Shown here one piece after another: positions 22,966 to 29,971 of a DNA stretch of 29,971 nt. The translations under genes were made by a program, and so were the position numbers. The notes beneath the pieces are model-generated. The model had not been told where the DNA came from. It saw only the letters and a program-made list of their open reading frames with translations, and made no database searches. Positions within the stretch are counted from its first letter, which is position 1; the number at the start of each line of letters is the position of its first letter. Source of the stretch: Alphaproteobacteria bacterium (GTDB lineage: Bacteria; Pseudomonadota; Alphaproteobacteria; Rhodobacterales; Rhodobacteraceae); contig JAADIC010000155.1 of the NCBI GenBank assembly GCA_013151535.1, positions 1 to 29,971 on the forward strand, read 5' to 3'.

Positions 22966-25962
22966 ATGATGACCGAGATCAAGCTGTACAACACCAAGAC
23001 CCGCAAGAAAGAGCTGTTCACGCCACTGGATGCGAACGATGTGCGCATGTATGTCTGCGGCCCGACGGTGTATGACCGCGCCCATATCGGCAACGCGCGC
23101 CCGGTGGTGGTGTTTGACGTATTGTATCGGCTGTTGCGCCATGTGTATGAGGCGGAGCACGTCACCTATGCGCGCAATTTCACCGACGTGGATGACAAGA
23201 TCAACGCCAAGGCGGCCCAAACCGGGCGGTCTATTCGCGAGATCACGGATGAGACGATTGGCTGGTTTCTGGAAGACATGGGGGCATTGGGGGCGCTAGA
23301 GCCGGATAAGGCACCACGGGCGACCGAGTTTATTGCTGAGATGGTTGATATGATTGCGGAGCTGATTACGTCCGGCCACGCTTACGAGGCTGAAGGGCAT
23401 GTGCTGTTTGATGTGACGTCTTACGAGAAATATGGCTCACTTTCGGGCCGCTCAATCGACGATATGATCGCAGGCGCGCGGGTTGAAGTTGCGCCCTACA
23501 AACGAAATCCGATGGATTTTGTCATGTGGAAGCCGAGTGTCGGCGATCAACCGGGCTGGAAAAGCCCTTGGGGTTACGGCCGCCCGGGCTGGCATATTGA
23601 ATGTTCCGCCATGACCAAAGCGATCTTTGGCGAACGGTTCGACATCCACGGCGGCGGTCTTGATCTGGCCTTTCCGCACCACGAAAACGAAAAGGCGCAG
23701 AGCTGTTGTACGACGGGTGAGGATAGCTTTGCGCAGGTGTGGATGCATAACGAGATGTTGCAGGTTGAGGGCAAGAAAATGTCCAAGAGCTTGGGCAATT
23801 TCTTTTCGGTGCGGGAGTTGTTGTATCAGGGGGTGCCGGGCGATGTTATTAGGTTTGTGTTTTTGAGTACGCATTACCGCAAGCCGATGGACTGGACGGA
23901 GAAGAAGGCGAAGGAGGCAGAGGCGACGCTGCTAGGATGGAGAGCTTTAGTGAACTCTCAAATTGAAGACGTATCAACGGATATTGAAGGGAAAGTTCCT
24001 CCACCTGAAATAATTTGTGCGCTTGCGGACAACTTAAACACTTCATTGGCATTGAAGAATGTGAACGATTTTGCAAAAAGGGCCAAAAATGGAAGCGTTG
24101 GCGAAGCACGCGCTTTGGCCGAGGCAATGGCCTTCCTTGGGTTCGATCCATCTTGGGCGGGGGCATTTAGTGAGCTGCCGAGAATCGGAGTACCCAGCAA
24201 TTGTGACCCCAATACAATCGTTATCGTTGAGGACCTTTTGACACAAAGAAACGAAGCACGCAAAAAGGGCAATTTTAAGAGAGCGGACGCTTTAAGAGAT
24301 GGCTTCGCTGCACGCGTTTGCCGGAATGTTACGATGACCAAACAACACCTCTCCCTCTTCGACACTACCTTACGCGATGGCCAACAAACCCAAGGTGTTG
24401 ACTTCACCGCAGAAGACAAGACCCGCATCGCTTTGGCGCTCGACACACTCGGCCTTGATTATGTCGAAGGCGGCTGGCCGGGGGCGAACCCGACCGACAG
24501 CGACTTTTTCGACAATGCGCCCGCCCTCAAGACTGCCACTTTCACCGCTTTTGGCATGACAAAACGCGCCGGGCGTTCGGCGGAAAACGATGATGTGCTG
24601 GCGGCTGTTTTGAACGCCAATACCCCTGCGGTATGTCTTGTTGGCAAGACGCATGACTTTCATGTCACCACGGCGCTGGGCATCAGCTTGCCGGAAAACC
24701 TCGCCAATATCGCGCAGTCTTTCGCCCATATCAGCGCCCAAAATCGTGAGCCTTTGTTTGACGCCGAGCACTTCTTTGACGGCTACAAAGCCAATCCCGA
24801 TTACGCGCTGGAATGTCTGCACGCGGCTTATGACAACCACGCCAACTGGGTGGTTCTGTGCGATACCAATGGCGGAACCCTGCCGCATGAAATCCACGAA
24901 ATCACCAAGGCGGTGATCGCCAGCGGCATTCCGGGCGAGCATCTGGGCATTCACACCCATGATGATACCGGCCACGCCATTGCCAATTCACTGGCGGCTG
25001 TGATGGCCGGGGCGCGCCAGATTCAAGGCACGCTGAACGGGCTGGGCGAGCGCTGTGGCAACGCCAATCTTATCAGCCTGATCCCGACATTGATGTTGAA
25101 AGACCCCTCCGCCAGCCAGTTTGAAATCGGCGTGACCGAAGACGGCCTGCAATCCCTGACCAAGCTCAGCCGCATGCTCGACGACATCCTGAACCGTGTG
25201 CCCAACAAAACCACGCCCTATGTCGGGGCCAGCGCATTCGCCCATAAGGCCGGGCTGCATGCCAGTGCGATTGTCAAGGATCCCAGCACTTACGAGCATG
25301 TGGAACCCGATACGGTTGGCAATGAACGCGTTATTCCGATGTCAAATCAGGCCGGTCAGAGCAACCTGCGCCGCCGTCTGGAGGATGCTGGGATTGCGGT
25401 TGAAAAAGGCGATCAGCGGTTGGCCAATATCCTGAACGAGGTCAAAGCGCGCGAGGATCGCGGCTATGCCTATGACACCGCGCAGGCCAGTTTTGAGCTG
25501 ATCGCGCGGCGTGAGCTTGGCCTGCTGCCCGAGTTTTTCGAGGTCAAGCGTTACCGCGTCACGGTGGAGCGGCGACGCAACAAGCGCAATGAGGCTGTGA
25601 CCCTGTCCGAGGCGGTGGTGGCAGTGAAAATCGCCGGTCAAAAGGTGCTTTCGGTGTCCGACAGTCTGGATCTGAATGGCAAGGATAGCGGGCCGGTGAA
25701 CGCGTTGTCCAAGGCCCTCTCGAAAGATCTGGGGCCATATCAGGCCTGTATTGACGACATGAAACTGGTCGATTTCCGGGTGCGGATCACCGGTGGTGGC
25801 ACTGCAGCGGTGACGCGTGTTATCATCGACAGCGAGGACGGGCAGGGGCGGCGCTGGTCGACCGTGGGCGTGTCCGCGAACATCGTGGATGCCTCGTTCG
25901 AGGCGCTGCTGGATGCGATTATCTGGAAGCTGATCCGCGACGATCAAAAGGTGGCCCAATGA
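22966..25962 (+). CDS. cysS-cimA: Cysteinyl-tRNA synthetase fused in frame to citramalate synthase (998 codons)
   Basis: One uninterrupted frame joins two enzymes. Residues 1-456 are CysRS: zinc ligands C31, C213, H238 and E242, the HIGH-type motif HIGN at 40-43, and KMSKS at 271-275, followed by the helical anticodon-binding region (RNEARKKGNFKRADALRDGFAA, 428-449). The usual last 15 or so residues of CysRS (the G.V..D...GT.W type tail) are missing; RVCRNVT leads straight into M457, which is a normal CimA N-terminus. No stop codon for cysS exists. Codons 325-445 are much less GC-rich than the flanks. In relatives these are separate adjacent genes, so this may be a true fusion, two proteins made from nested starts, or the result of a sequence error. 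The start may be 22966 or the next ATG at 22969 (GGAA upstream fits the latter better). Confidence 0.85.
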   Translation: MMTEIKLYNTKTRKKELFTPLDANDVRMYVCGPTVYDRAHIGNARPVVVFDVLYRLLRHVYEAEHVTYARNFTDVDDKINAKAAQTGRSIREITDETIGWFLEDMGALGALEPDKAPRATEFIAEMVDMIAELITSGHAYEAEGHVLFDVTSYEKYGSLSGRSIDDMIAGARVEVAPYKRNPMDFVMWKPSVGDQPGWKSPWGYGRPGWHIECSAMTKAIFGERFDIHGGGLDLAFPHHENEKAQSCCTTGEDSFAQVWMHNEMLQVEGKKMSKSLGNFFSVRELLYQGVPGDVIRFVFLSTHYRKPMDWTEKKAKEAEATLLGWRALVNSQIEDVSTDIEGKVPPPEIICALADNLNTSLALKNVNDFAKRAKNGSVGEARALAEAMAFLGFDPSWAGAFSELPRIGVPSNCDPNTIVIVEDLLTQRNEARKKGNFKRADALRDGFAARVCRNVTMTKQHLSLFDTTLRDGQQTQGVDFTAEDKTRIALALDTLGLDYVEGGWPGANPTDSDFFDNAPALKTATFTAFGMTKRAGRSAENDDVLAAVLNANTPAVCLVGKTHDFHVTTALGISLPENLANIAQSFAHISAQNREPLFDAEHFFDGYKANPDYALECLHAAYDNHANWVVLCDTNGGTLPHEIHEITKAVIASGIPGEHLGIHTHDDTGHAIANSLAAVMAGARQIQGTLNGLGERCGNANLISLIPTLMLKDPSASQFEIGVTEDGLQSLTKLSRMLDDILNRVPNKTTPYVGASAFAHKAGLHASAIVKDPSTYEHVEPDTVGNERVIPMSNQAGQSNLRRRLEDAGIAVEKGDQRLANILNEVKAREDRGYAYDTAQASFELIARRELGLLPEFFEVKRYRVTVERRRNKRNEAVTLSEAVVAVKIAGQKVLSVSDSLDLNGKDSGPVNALSKALSKDLGPYQACIDDMKLVDFRVRITGGGTAAVTRVIIDSEDGQGRRWSTVGVSANIVDASFEALLDAIIWKLIRDDQKVAQ
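24334..25962 (+). CDS. cimA: (R)-citramalate synthase, possibly started independently inside the fused frame
   Basis: Condenses pyruvate and acetyl-CoA to citramalate, feeding the threonine-independent route to 2-ketobutyrate and isoleucine. From ATG 24334 the product is 542 residues, full length for CimA. The HMGL-like catalytic domain has SLFDTTLRDGQQTQGVDFT (residues 7-25), CDTNGG and the metal-binding GIHTHDDTGHAIANS, followed by NGLGERCGNANL. A C-terminal LeuA-type allosteric domain (about 415-535) follows, where isoleucine would bind. GGAA (24323-24326) lies seven bases ahead of the ATG, a weak but usable binding site. A TGA in another frame overlaps this ATG as ATGA, the junction type seen in the nearby operons. 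The stop overlaps the next gene, also as ATGA. Confidence 0.8.
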   Translation: MTKQHLSLFDTTLRDGQQTQGVDFTAEDKTRIALALDTLGLDYVEGGWPGANPTDSDFFDNAPALKTATFTAFGMTKRAGRSAENDDVLAAVLNANTPAVCLVGKTHDFHVTTALGISLPENLANIAQSFAHISAQNREPLFDAEHFFDGYKANPDYALECLHAAYDNHANWVVLCDTNGGTLPHEIHEITKAVIASGIPGEHLGIHTHDDTGHAIANSLAAVMAGARQIQGTLNGLGERCGNANLISLIPTLMLKDPSASQFEIGVTEDGLQSLTKLSRMLDDILNRVPNKTTPYVGASAFAHKAGLHASAIVKDPSTYEHVEPDTVGNERVIPMSNQAGQSNLRRRLEDAGIAVEKGDQRLANILNEVKAREDRGYAYDTAQASFELIARRELGLLPEFFEVKRYRVTVERRRNKRNEAVTLSEAVVAVKIAGQKVLSVSDSLDLNGKDSGPVNALSKALSKDLGPYQACIDDMKLVDFRVRITGGGTAAVTRVIIDSEDGQGRRWSTVGVSANIVDASFEALLDAIIWKLIRDDQKVAQ

Positions 25963-26951
25963 AGTGGATCAGGAAAATTCTGAACGCAGTGGCGATTTCG
26001 CTGGTGATCTATTTCGCCATCGCTTTTGGCCTGGTCTATTCCCAAAGCCCGACCCAATTGACCGGCGAGGGCGGGCTTGATTTCAGCGCCGTGGCGGGCG
26101 TTGACACCCGCGAACCGGCGTCACTTGAGCCTTATGCAACCCGAAACGGCAGAGTTCTGACGGCGCGGCATTATCCGTCCGGGCGCAAGGATGCGCCGAT
26201 GCTGGTGCTGGTGCATGGCTCGGGCTGGCATGGCTTGCAATTTGACGCTTTGGCGCGAAAACTGTCGGCGCGCGCCGATGTGATCGTGCCCGATCTGCGC
26301 GGCCACGGGGCCAATCCGGCCCGCCGTGGTGACGTGGATTACATTGGCCAGCTCGAGGATGATCTGGCCGATCTGATTAAAGAATACCGCCGCAAGGGGC
26401 AGTATATCATTCTGGCGGGTCATTCCTCGGGCGGGGGGCTGGTGGTGCGGTTTTCGGGTGGCAAAAACCGCTATCTGATCGACGGCGCGGTGCTGCTGGC
26501 GCCGTTCCTGAAGTATAATGCGCCAACCACGCGGGAAAACTCCGGCGGCTGGGCGCAGCCGATGGTGCGGCGTATCATTGGCCTTTCGATGCTGAACAAT
26601 TTTAACATCACCGGCTGGAATGATCTGCCGGTGATCCAGTTCAACTTTCCCAATTCGGTGCTGTTTGGCCCACTGGGGGCGACCGCAACCATCTATTACA
26701 GTTACCGGATGAACACCTCGTTCGCACCGCGCCCGGACTATCTGAAAGACGTGGCCGCGCTGCCGAAATTCCTGCTGATTGCCGGGACCGAGGACGAAGC
26801 CTTTTTCGCCGAACGCTATGAGCCGGTGATGAGCGAGGCAACCGATAAGGGCCAATACCGGCTAGTCACCGGTGTGTCGCATCTGGGTATCGTGGACGCG
26901 CCAGCAACTGCGAAAGCGATGCTGGATTTCATTGATGCCATTGCGGATTAG
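25959..26951 (+). CDS. Alpha/beta hydrolase with N-terminal membrane anchor
   Basis: Serine hydrolase of the alpha/beta fold. The 330 residues start with one hydrophobic helix (about 7-27), probably anchoring the enzyme outside the cytoplasmic membrane. The fold motifs follow: oxyanion-hole HGSGWHG (86-92), PDLRGHG (111-117), the nucleophile elbow GHSSG with S156, acid D279 in GTEDEAF and H308 in GVSHLGI, a complete triad. Family resemblance is to the lysophospholipase/esterase group. The substrate is unknown. The start overlaps the cimA stop as ATGA, so it is translationally coupled to the cysS-cimA frame, and the next gene begins five bases after its stop. Confidence 0.88.
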   Translation: MKWIRKILNAVAISLVIYFAIAFGLVYSQSPTQLTGEGGLDFSAVAGVDTREPASLEPYATRNGRVLTARHYPSGRKDAPMLVLVHGSGWHGLQFDALARKLSARADVIVPDLRGHGANPARRGDVDYIGQLEDDLADLIKEYRRKGQYIILAGHSSGGGLVVRFSGGKNRYLIDGAVLLAPFLKYNAPTTRENSGGWAQPMVRRIIGLSMLNNFNITGWNDLPVIQFNFPNSVLFGPLGATATIYYSYRMNTSFAPRPDYLKDVAALPKFLLIAGTEDEAFFAERYEPVMSEATDKGQYRLVTGVSHLGIVDAPATAKAMLDFIDAIAD

Positions 26952-26956
26952 ACCTC

Positions 26957-27733
26957 ATGAGCATTGATGCCTGCGCCGAAAAAGTCAGGCGAGGCGATCC
27001 CGACCGTTTTGCCACCGCCCTTATCGCCCCACCGGAAATGCGCAGCCGCCTGATGGTGCTTTACGCCTTCAACCTTGAGATCGCGCGGGCACCTTGGGTG
27101 ACCAACGAGCCGATGATCGCCGAGATGCGCCTGCAATTCTGGGCCGATGTGATAGACGAGATCGCGGACGGAAAGCCTACCCGCAGCCATGAGGTAGCCG
27201 GGCCGCTGGCTGATCTGGTGCAGGCGGCGGTTCTGCCGGTGGCGGATTTGCACGCCATGGTTCAGGCGCGACGTTTTGACATTTACCGCGAGCCGTTTCA
27301 GGACGCGGCGGCGCTTGTCACCTATACGCGCGCCAGCGCTGGCAGCCTGATGTGGCTGGCGGCCCGGGCGCTGGGCGCGGATCGGAATTGCCGCGACCTG
27401 GTTGCGGATTTTGGCGGCGCGACCGGGGTGGCCGGATTGCTGCGGGCCAATGCCGAGCTTGCACGGCGCGGGCATGTGGTTTTGCCGGATCAAACCCATC
27501 CCGCAATTGCGCAACTTGCCAATGGGGCATTGAAAAGTTTACGCCATGCCCGGCTCGACCGCCGCAGGGTGCCAAAATCGACTCTCGCAGCCCTGTTGGC
27601 AGGGTGGCAGGCTGACGGAATATTGAAGCGCGCGCGCAACTCGCCGCAAGTGGTGCTGGACGGTACGCTGGAGGCTTCGGAATTCGCCAAGCGAAGCGGG
27701 CTTGTCTGGCGTTCAGTCGTGGGCCGTTGGTGA
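26957..27733 (+). CDS. Squalene/phytoene synthase family protein (NDUFAF6-like)
   Basis: The 258-residue protein has the N-terminal pattern of the isoprenoid synthase family: DRFATALIAPPEMRSRLMVLYAFNLEIAR (residues 16-44), then MRLQFWADVIDEI (57-69). The first DxxxD diphosphate-Mg motif of true squalene or phytoene synthases is not present; LEIARA replaces it, as in the mitochondrial complex I assembly factor NDUFAF6 and its alphaproteobacterial relatives. A role in NADH dehydrogenase assembly is thus at least as likely as prenyl synthesis. It lies five bases after the hydrolase gene and is the last gene of this plus-strand run. Confidence 0.8.
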   Translation: MSIDACAEKVRRGDPDRFATALIAPPEMRSRLMVLYAFNLEIARAPWVTNEPMIAEMRLQFWADVIDEIADGKPTRSHEVAGPLADLVQAAVLPVADLHAMVQARRFDIYREPFQDAAALVTYTRASAGSLMWLAARALGADRNCRDLVADFGGATGVAGLLRANAELARRGHVVLPDQTHPAIAQLANGALKSLRHARLDRRRVPKSTLAALLAGWQADGILKRARNSPQVVLDGTLEASEFAKRSGLVWRSVVGRW

Positions 27734-27748
27734 AACCAGCTATCGAGG

Positions 27749-28966
27749 CTAAATCCGGTTGACCTTCTGATACCGCATCAACCAGATCAACGCGCCACCG
27801 GCCAGCGCCAGAAACGGCACCATCGCGTAATTCACCGAGTTCCAGCCATCGGTCACATTACCGCCCGAACAGTTCATCAACAAGCCCGATGACAGGGACG
27901 CGACGGTCACCATGCCAAACACGATCATATCATTGATGCCCTGAATGCGGCCCCGCTCCTCGATTGTATGGGCCGAGGACAGCAGCGTGGACGCGCCAAT
28001 AAAGCCGAAATTCCAGCCGATGCCCAGCAGTATGAGGGCGACATAGAAATTCATCAACTGCACCCCGGCAAGCGCCACCAGCCCGGCCCCGGCCAGAATA
28101 ACCAGCCCGATAGTCATGATTTTCAGCACGCCAAAGCGCAGGATCAGATGGCCGGTAAAGAACGATGGTACATACATCGCCAGCACATGGCCCATCACCA
28201 CATTGGCGGCCTGACTTTGCGCGTAACCAAAGCCGACGACAGCCAAAGGGGTCGAGGTCATGACCAGATTCATCAGCGCGTAAGACACCATCGCGGCCAC
28301 GATCGCCACGATGATAATTGGCGATTTCAGCATCTCCATCCGGCTGCGGCCATGAACCGTGCCGGCCACAGGTTTGGGCGGGGTCGGGATGTCGAGGAAC
28401 AGAAACAGGATTGCGCCAAAGACATTGAGGCCGATCACTGCCAGATAGGTGCCCAGAAACGGCACCGATGCCGCATCCGATGTCAGGGTCGAAAGCTGCG
28501 GGCCGATCACGGCTGAGGCCAAACCGCCCGCCATGACGTAAGACATCGCCTTGGGGCGAAACGCCTCGCTTGCGGTGTCAATGGCGGCAAAGCGGTAAAA
28601 GCCGTGCGCCGACATATAAATGCCGGTGAAATATGAGCCGAGCAGGAACAGCGGAAACGACGATACCGACAGTGCATAAGCCGCGATGGCGGCCCCAATG
28701 GCGCCGCTGGTCACGCCGCAAAAGAAACCGGCCTTGCGCCCGAACCTCTGCATCAGGGCCGACATCCACGGTGCCGTGGTCATGGAGCCGAACACGATCA
28801 TGGAAATCGGTAATGTGGCCCAGCAGACATTGCTGGCCAAAGATTGCCCGGCCAACCCGCCAAGCACAAAGATCATCGGCATCTGCGCCCCGATCAGGGC
28901 CTGGGCCAGAACCAGTACTTTGACATTGCGAATGGCGCGCGTGTTTGGGTGTGCGATATCAGTCAT
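27749..28966 (-). CDS. Major facilitator superfamily transporter
   Basis: The 405-residue protein consists of about twelve hydrophobic helices with a central hydrophilic loop (about residue 205, PTPPKPVAGTVHGRSRMEML), the MFS arrangement. The loop after helix 2 reads MQRFGRKAGFF, a form of the MFS motif A (G...DR.GR). The substrate is unknown; a proton-driven export or uptake role is the default. ATG 28966 is preferred over the in-frame start at 29002 because it gives MTDIAHPNTRAIRN and has AGGT nine bases upstream. It stands alone between a convergent prenyl-synthase-family gene and cobB, whose stop lies 68 bp upstream of it. Confidence 0.85.
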   Translation of the reverse strand: MTDIAHPNTRAIRNVKVLVLAQALIGAQMPMIFVLGGLAGQSLASNVCWATLPISMIVFGSMTTAPWMSALMQRFGRKAGFFCGVTSGAIGAAIAAYALSVSSFPLFLLGSYFTGIYMSAHGFYRFAAIDTASEAFRPKAMSYVMAGGLASAVIGPQLSTLTSDAASVPFLGTYLAVIGLNVFGAILFLFLDIPTPPKPVAGTVHGRSRMEMLKSPIIIVAIVAAMVSYALMNLVMTSTPLAVVGFGYAQSQAANVVMGHVLAMYVPSFFTGHLILRFGVLKIMTIGLVILAGAGLVALAGVQLMNFYVALILLGIGWNFGFIGASTLLSSAHTIEERGRIQGINDMIVFGMVTVASLSSGLLMNCSGGNVTDGWNSVNYAMVPFLALAGGALIWLMRYQKVNRI

Positions 28967-29034
28967 AGAACATGACCTATCTCGGCAAATCACCGCTGCC
29001 AAGGGCTAATTGACAGGGTCAATCAATATGCGCG

Positions 29035-29971
29035 CTAGACCCGGTCGATCACATGCGCGAACGAGCCGGACACGCGGCCGTTGACAAGGCCCATATCGGG
29101 CAGGGGGTCGCCCTCGGCGTTTTGGGCTTTGAACAGGGGCGCGCCCTTGCTTTGGATCGTGCTGGCATAGTGAAACTCATGCGCCGTCAATTCACCGGAA
29201 AACGGGCCGCCCAATGGGCTGAGATGGCGGTATCCGAGGTGCAGCCTGCGTTTGGCAAAACTGGTTTCAAGCGCCAGCAACCCGGCCATGGCGTGCCTTT
29301 TGCCATCGGCGTCAATCAGGCCGTCGCCCAACACCATATAACCACCGCATTCGCCATAGATCGCGGCGGTTTTCGCCGTGTGGCGAAGCCCGTTCAGAAA
29401 ATGCGCATTTGCTGCCAGACGACCGGCATGCAGCTCGGGATACCCACCCGGCAGGAACACCAGATCGCAATCCGGCGGGGCCTGATCGTCGAGGGGCGAG
29501 AAAAAGCTGATCTCGGCCCCGGCTTTGCGCCAATCCGCCAGCAGATGCGGATAGGCAAAAGCAAAGGCCGCATCCCGCGCGATTGAAATGCGCTGGGCGG
29601 GGGGCGTGAAAGCAGGCGTGCTGACGGGCGCGGGCAGGGGGGCTGCCAGCGCCAGCAGCCGATCCAGATCAAGACAATCGCTCACGATATCCGCCACCCG
29701 CTCCAGATATTCCTCAAGATCGGGCCGCTCGCTGGCCTGCACCAGCCCCAGATGGCGCGACGGATGTTCCAGCCCGCTTTGGCGGCGCACCGCCCCCAAA
29801 ACCGGCAGGCCCGAGCCCGCAAGCGCGCCTGTCAGCATTGCTTCGTGGCGCGCCGATCCGGTGTTATTGAAAATCACCCCGACCACGCCCACGTCATTGC
29901 GGTGATTGGCGAACCCCTCAACCACCGCCGCCACCGATTGCGATTGTTTGGCGGTGTCAAGGATCAGAACC
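29035..29971 (-). CDS. cobB: Cobyrinate/hydrogenobyrinate a,c-diamide synthase, C-terminal part (5' end outside window)
   Basis: Amidates carboxylates a and c of the corrin ring in cobalamin synthesis, using glutamine and ATP. About 312 residues are in the window and the frame runs off the right edge. Seen: the end of the P-loop-type synthetase domain (ILDTAKQSQSVAAVVEGF, then GVIFNNTGSARHEAML and PVLGAVRR), followed by a class I-like glutamine amidotransferase domain. That domain carries LVFLPGGYPELHA, the nucleophile cysteine in YGECGGYMVLG, and a histidine-bearing HEFHYAS near the end. Aerobic alphaproteobacteria usually act on hydrogenobyrinate, so CobB rather than CbiA naming is preferred. 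No cobalamin riboswitch is visible in the window. Confidence 0.93.
   Translation of the reverse strand, partial: VLILDTAKQSQSVAAVVEGFANHRNDVGVVGVIFNNTGSARHEAMLTGALAGSGLPVLGAVRRQSGLEHPSRHLGLVQASERPDLEEYLERVADIVSDCLDLDRLLALAAPLPAPVSTPAFTPPAQRISIARDAAFAFAYPHLLADWRKAGAEISFFSPLDDQAPPDCDLVFLPGGYPELHAGRLAANAHFLNGLRHTAKTAAIYGECGGYMVLGDGLIDADGKRHAMAGLLALETSFAKRRLHLGYRHLSPLGGPFSGELTAHEFHYASTIQSKGAPLFKAQNAEGDPLPDMGLVNGRVSGSFAHVIDRV

Overview
The window looks like a chromosomal segment of an alphaproteobacterium, most likely family Rhodobacteraceae (Roseobacter-type). The evidence is a GC-rich sequence, the gene neighbourhood gltX / comEC / lexA / moeA-moaC-trpC-trpD-trpG, the ppiD-trpE pair, and an alphaproteobacterial LexA operator (direct GTTC repeats spaced by 7 bp) in front of lexA. 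No transposase, phage gene, rRNA, tRNA or CRISPR array was recognised. The taxonomic call rests on gene order and motifs recalled from the families, not on a search.

Layout. 1-3135 (+): the 3' end of an outer-membrane beta-barrel gene, then an MprF-like phosphatidylglycerol aminoacyltransferase. 3132-4439 (-): purB, whose stop codon interlocks with the mprF stop in one CTAG. 4440-4830: a divergent intergenic region holding a degenerate octamer repeat array and a structured bioY leader. 4831-5430 (+): bioY, ending in a strong bidirectional terminator shared with gltA. 5510-8349 (-): gltA and gltX. 8405-10480 (+): comEC. 10483-11181 (-): lexA with a triple SOS operator. 11314-15366 (-): a tightly packed trpG-trpD-trpC-moaC-moeA operon joining tryptophan and molybdenum cofactor synthesis. 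15514-16764 (+): a divergent polysaccharide deacetylase-like protein. 16849-20233 (-): ppiD-like foldase gene and trpE. 20234-20658: intergenic region with a long hairpin and a 15-unit (GCTAGCCC)n tandem array. 20659-22724 (-): an isocitrate lyase/PEP-mutase family enzyme and a class I aminotransferase. 22829-27733 (+): a possible cysteine-rich leader peptide, one uninterrupted 998-codon frame joining cysteinyl-tRNA synthetase to citramalate synthase, an alpha/beta hydrolase and a squalene/phytoene synthase-family protein. 27749-29971 (-): an MFS transporter and the 3' part of cobB.

Most genes are core metabolism: tryptophan, molybdopterin, purine, biotin uptake, TCA entry, two aminoacyl-tRNA synthetases, citramalate/isoleucine and cobalamin. 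The most unusual observations are (1) the stop-less cysS-cimA junction together with a locally AT-richer, compositionally foreign 3' end of cysS; (2) a 14-codon uORF with four Cys codons ahead of this cysteinyl-tRNA synthetase; (3) two arrays of a CTAG-containing octamer, one of which predicts G-quadruplexes and supplies the stop codon of the adjacent gene; and (4) the three-half-site LexA operator lying on the lexA promoter.
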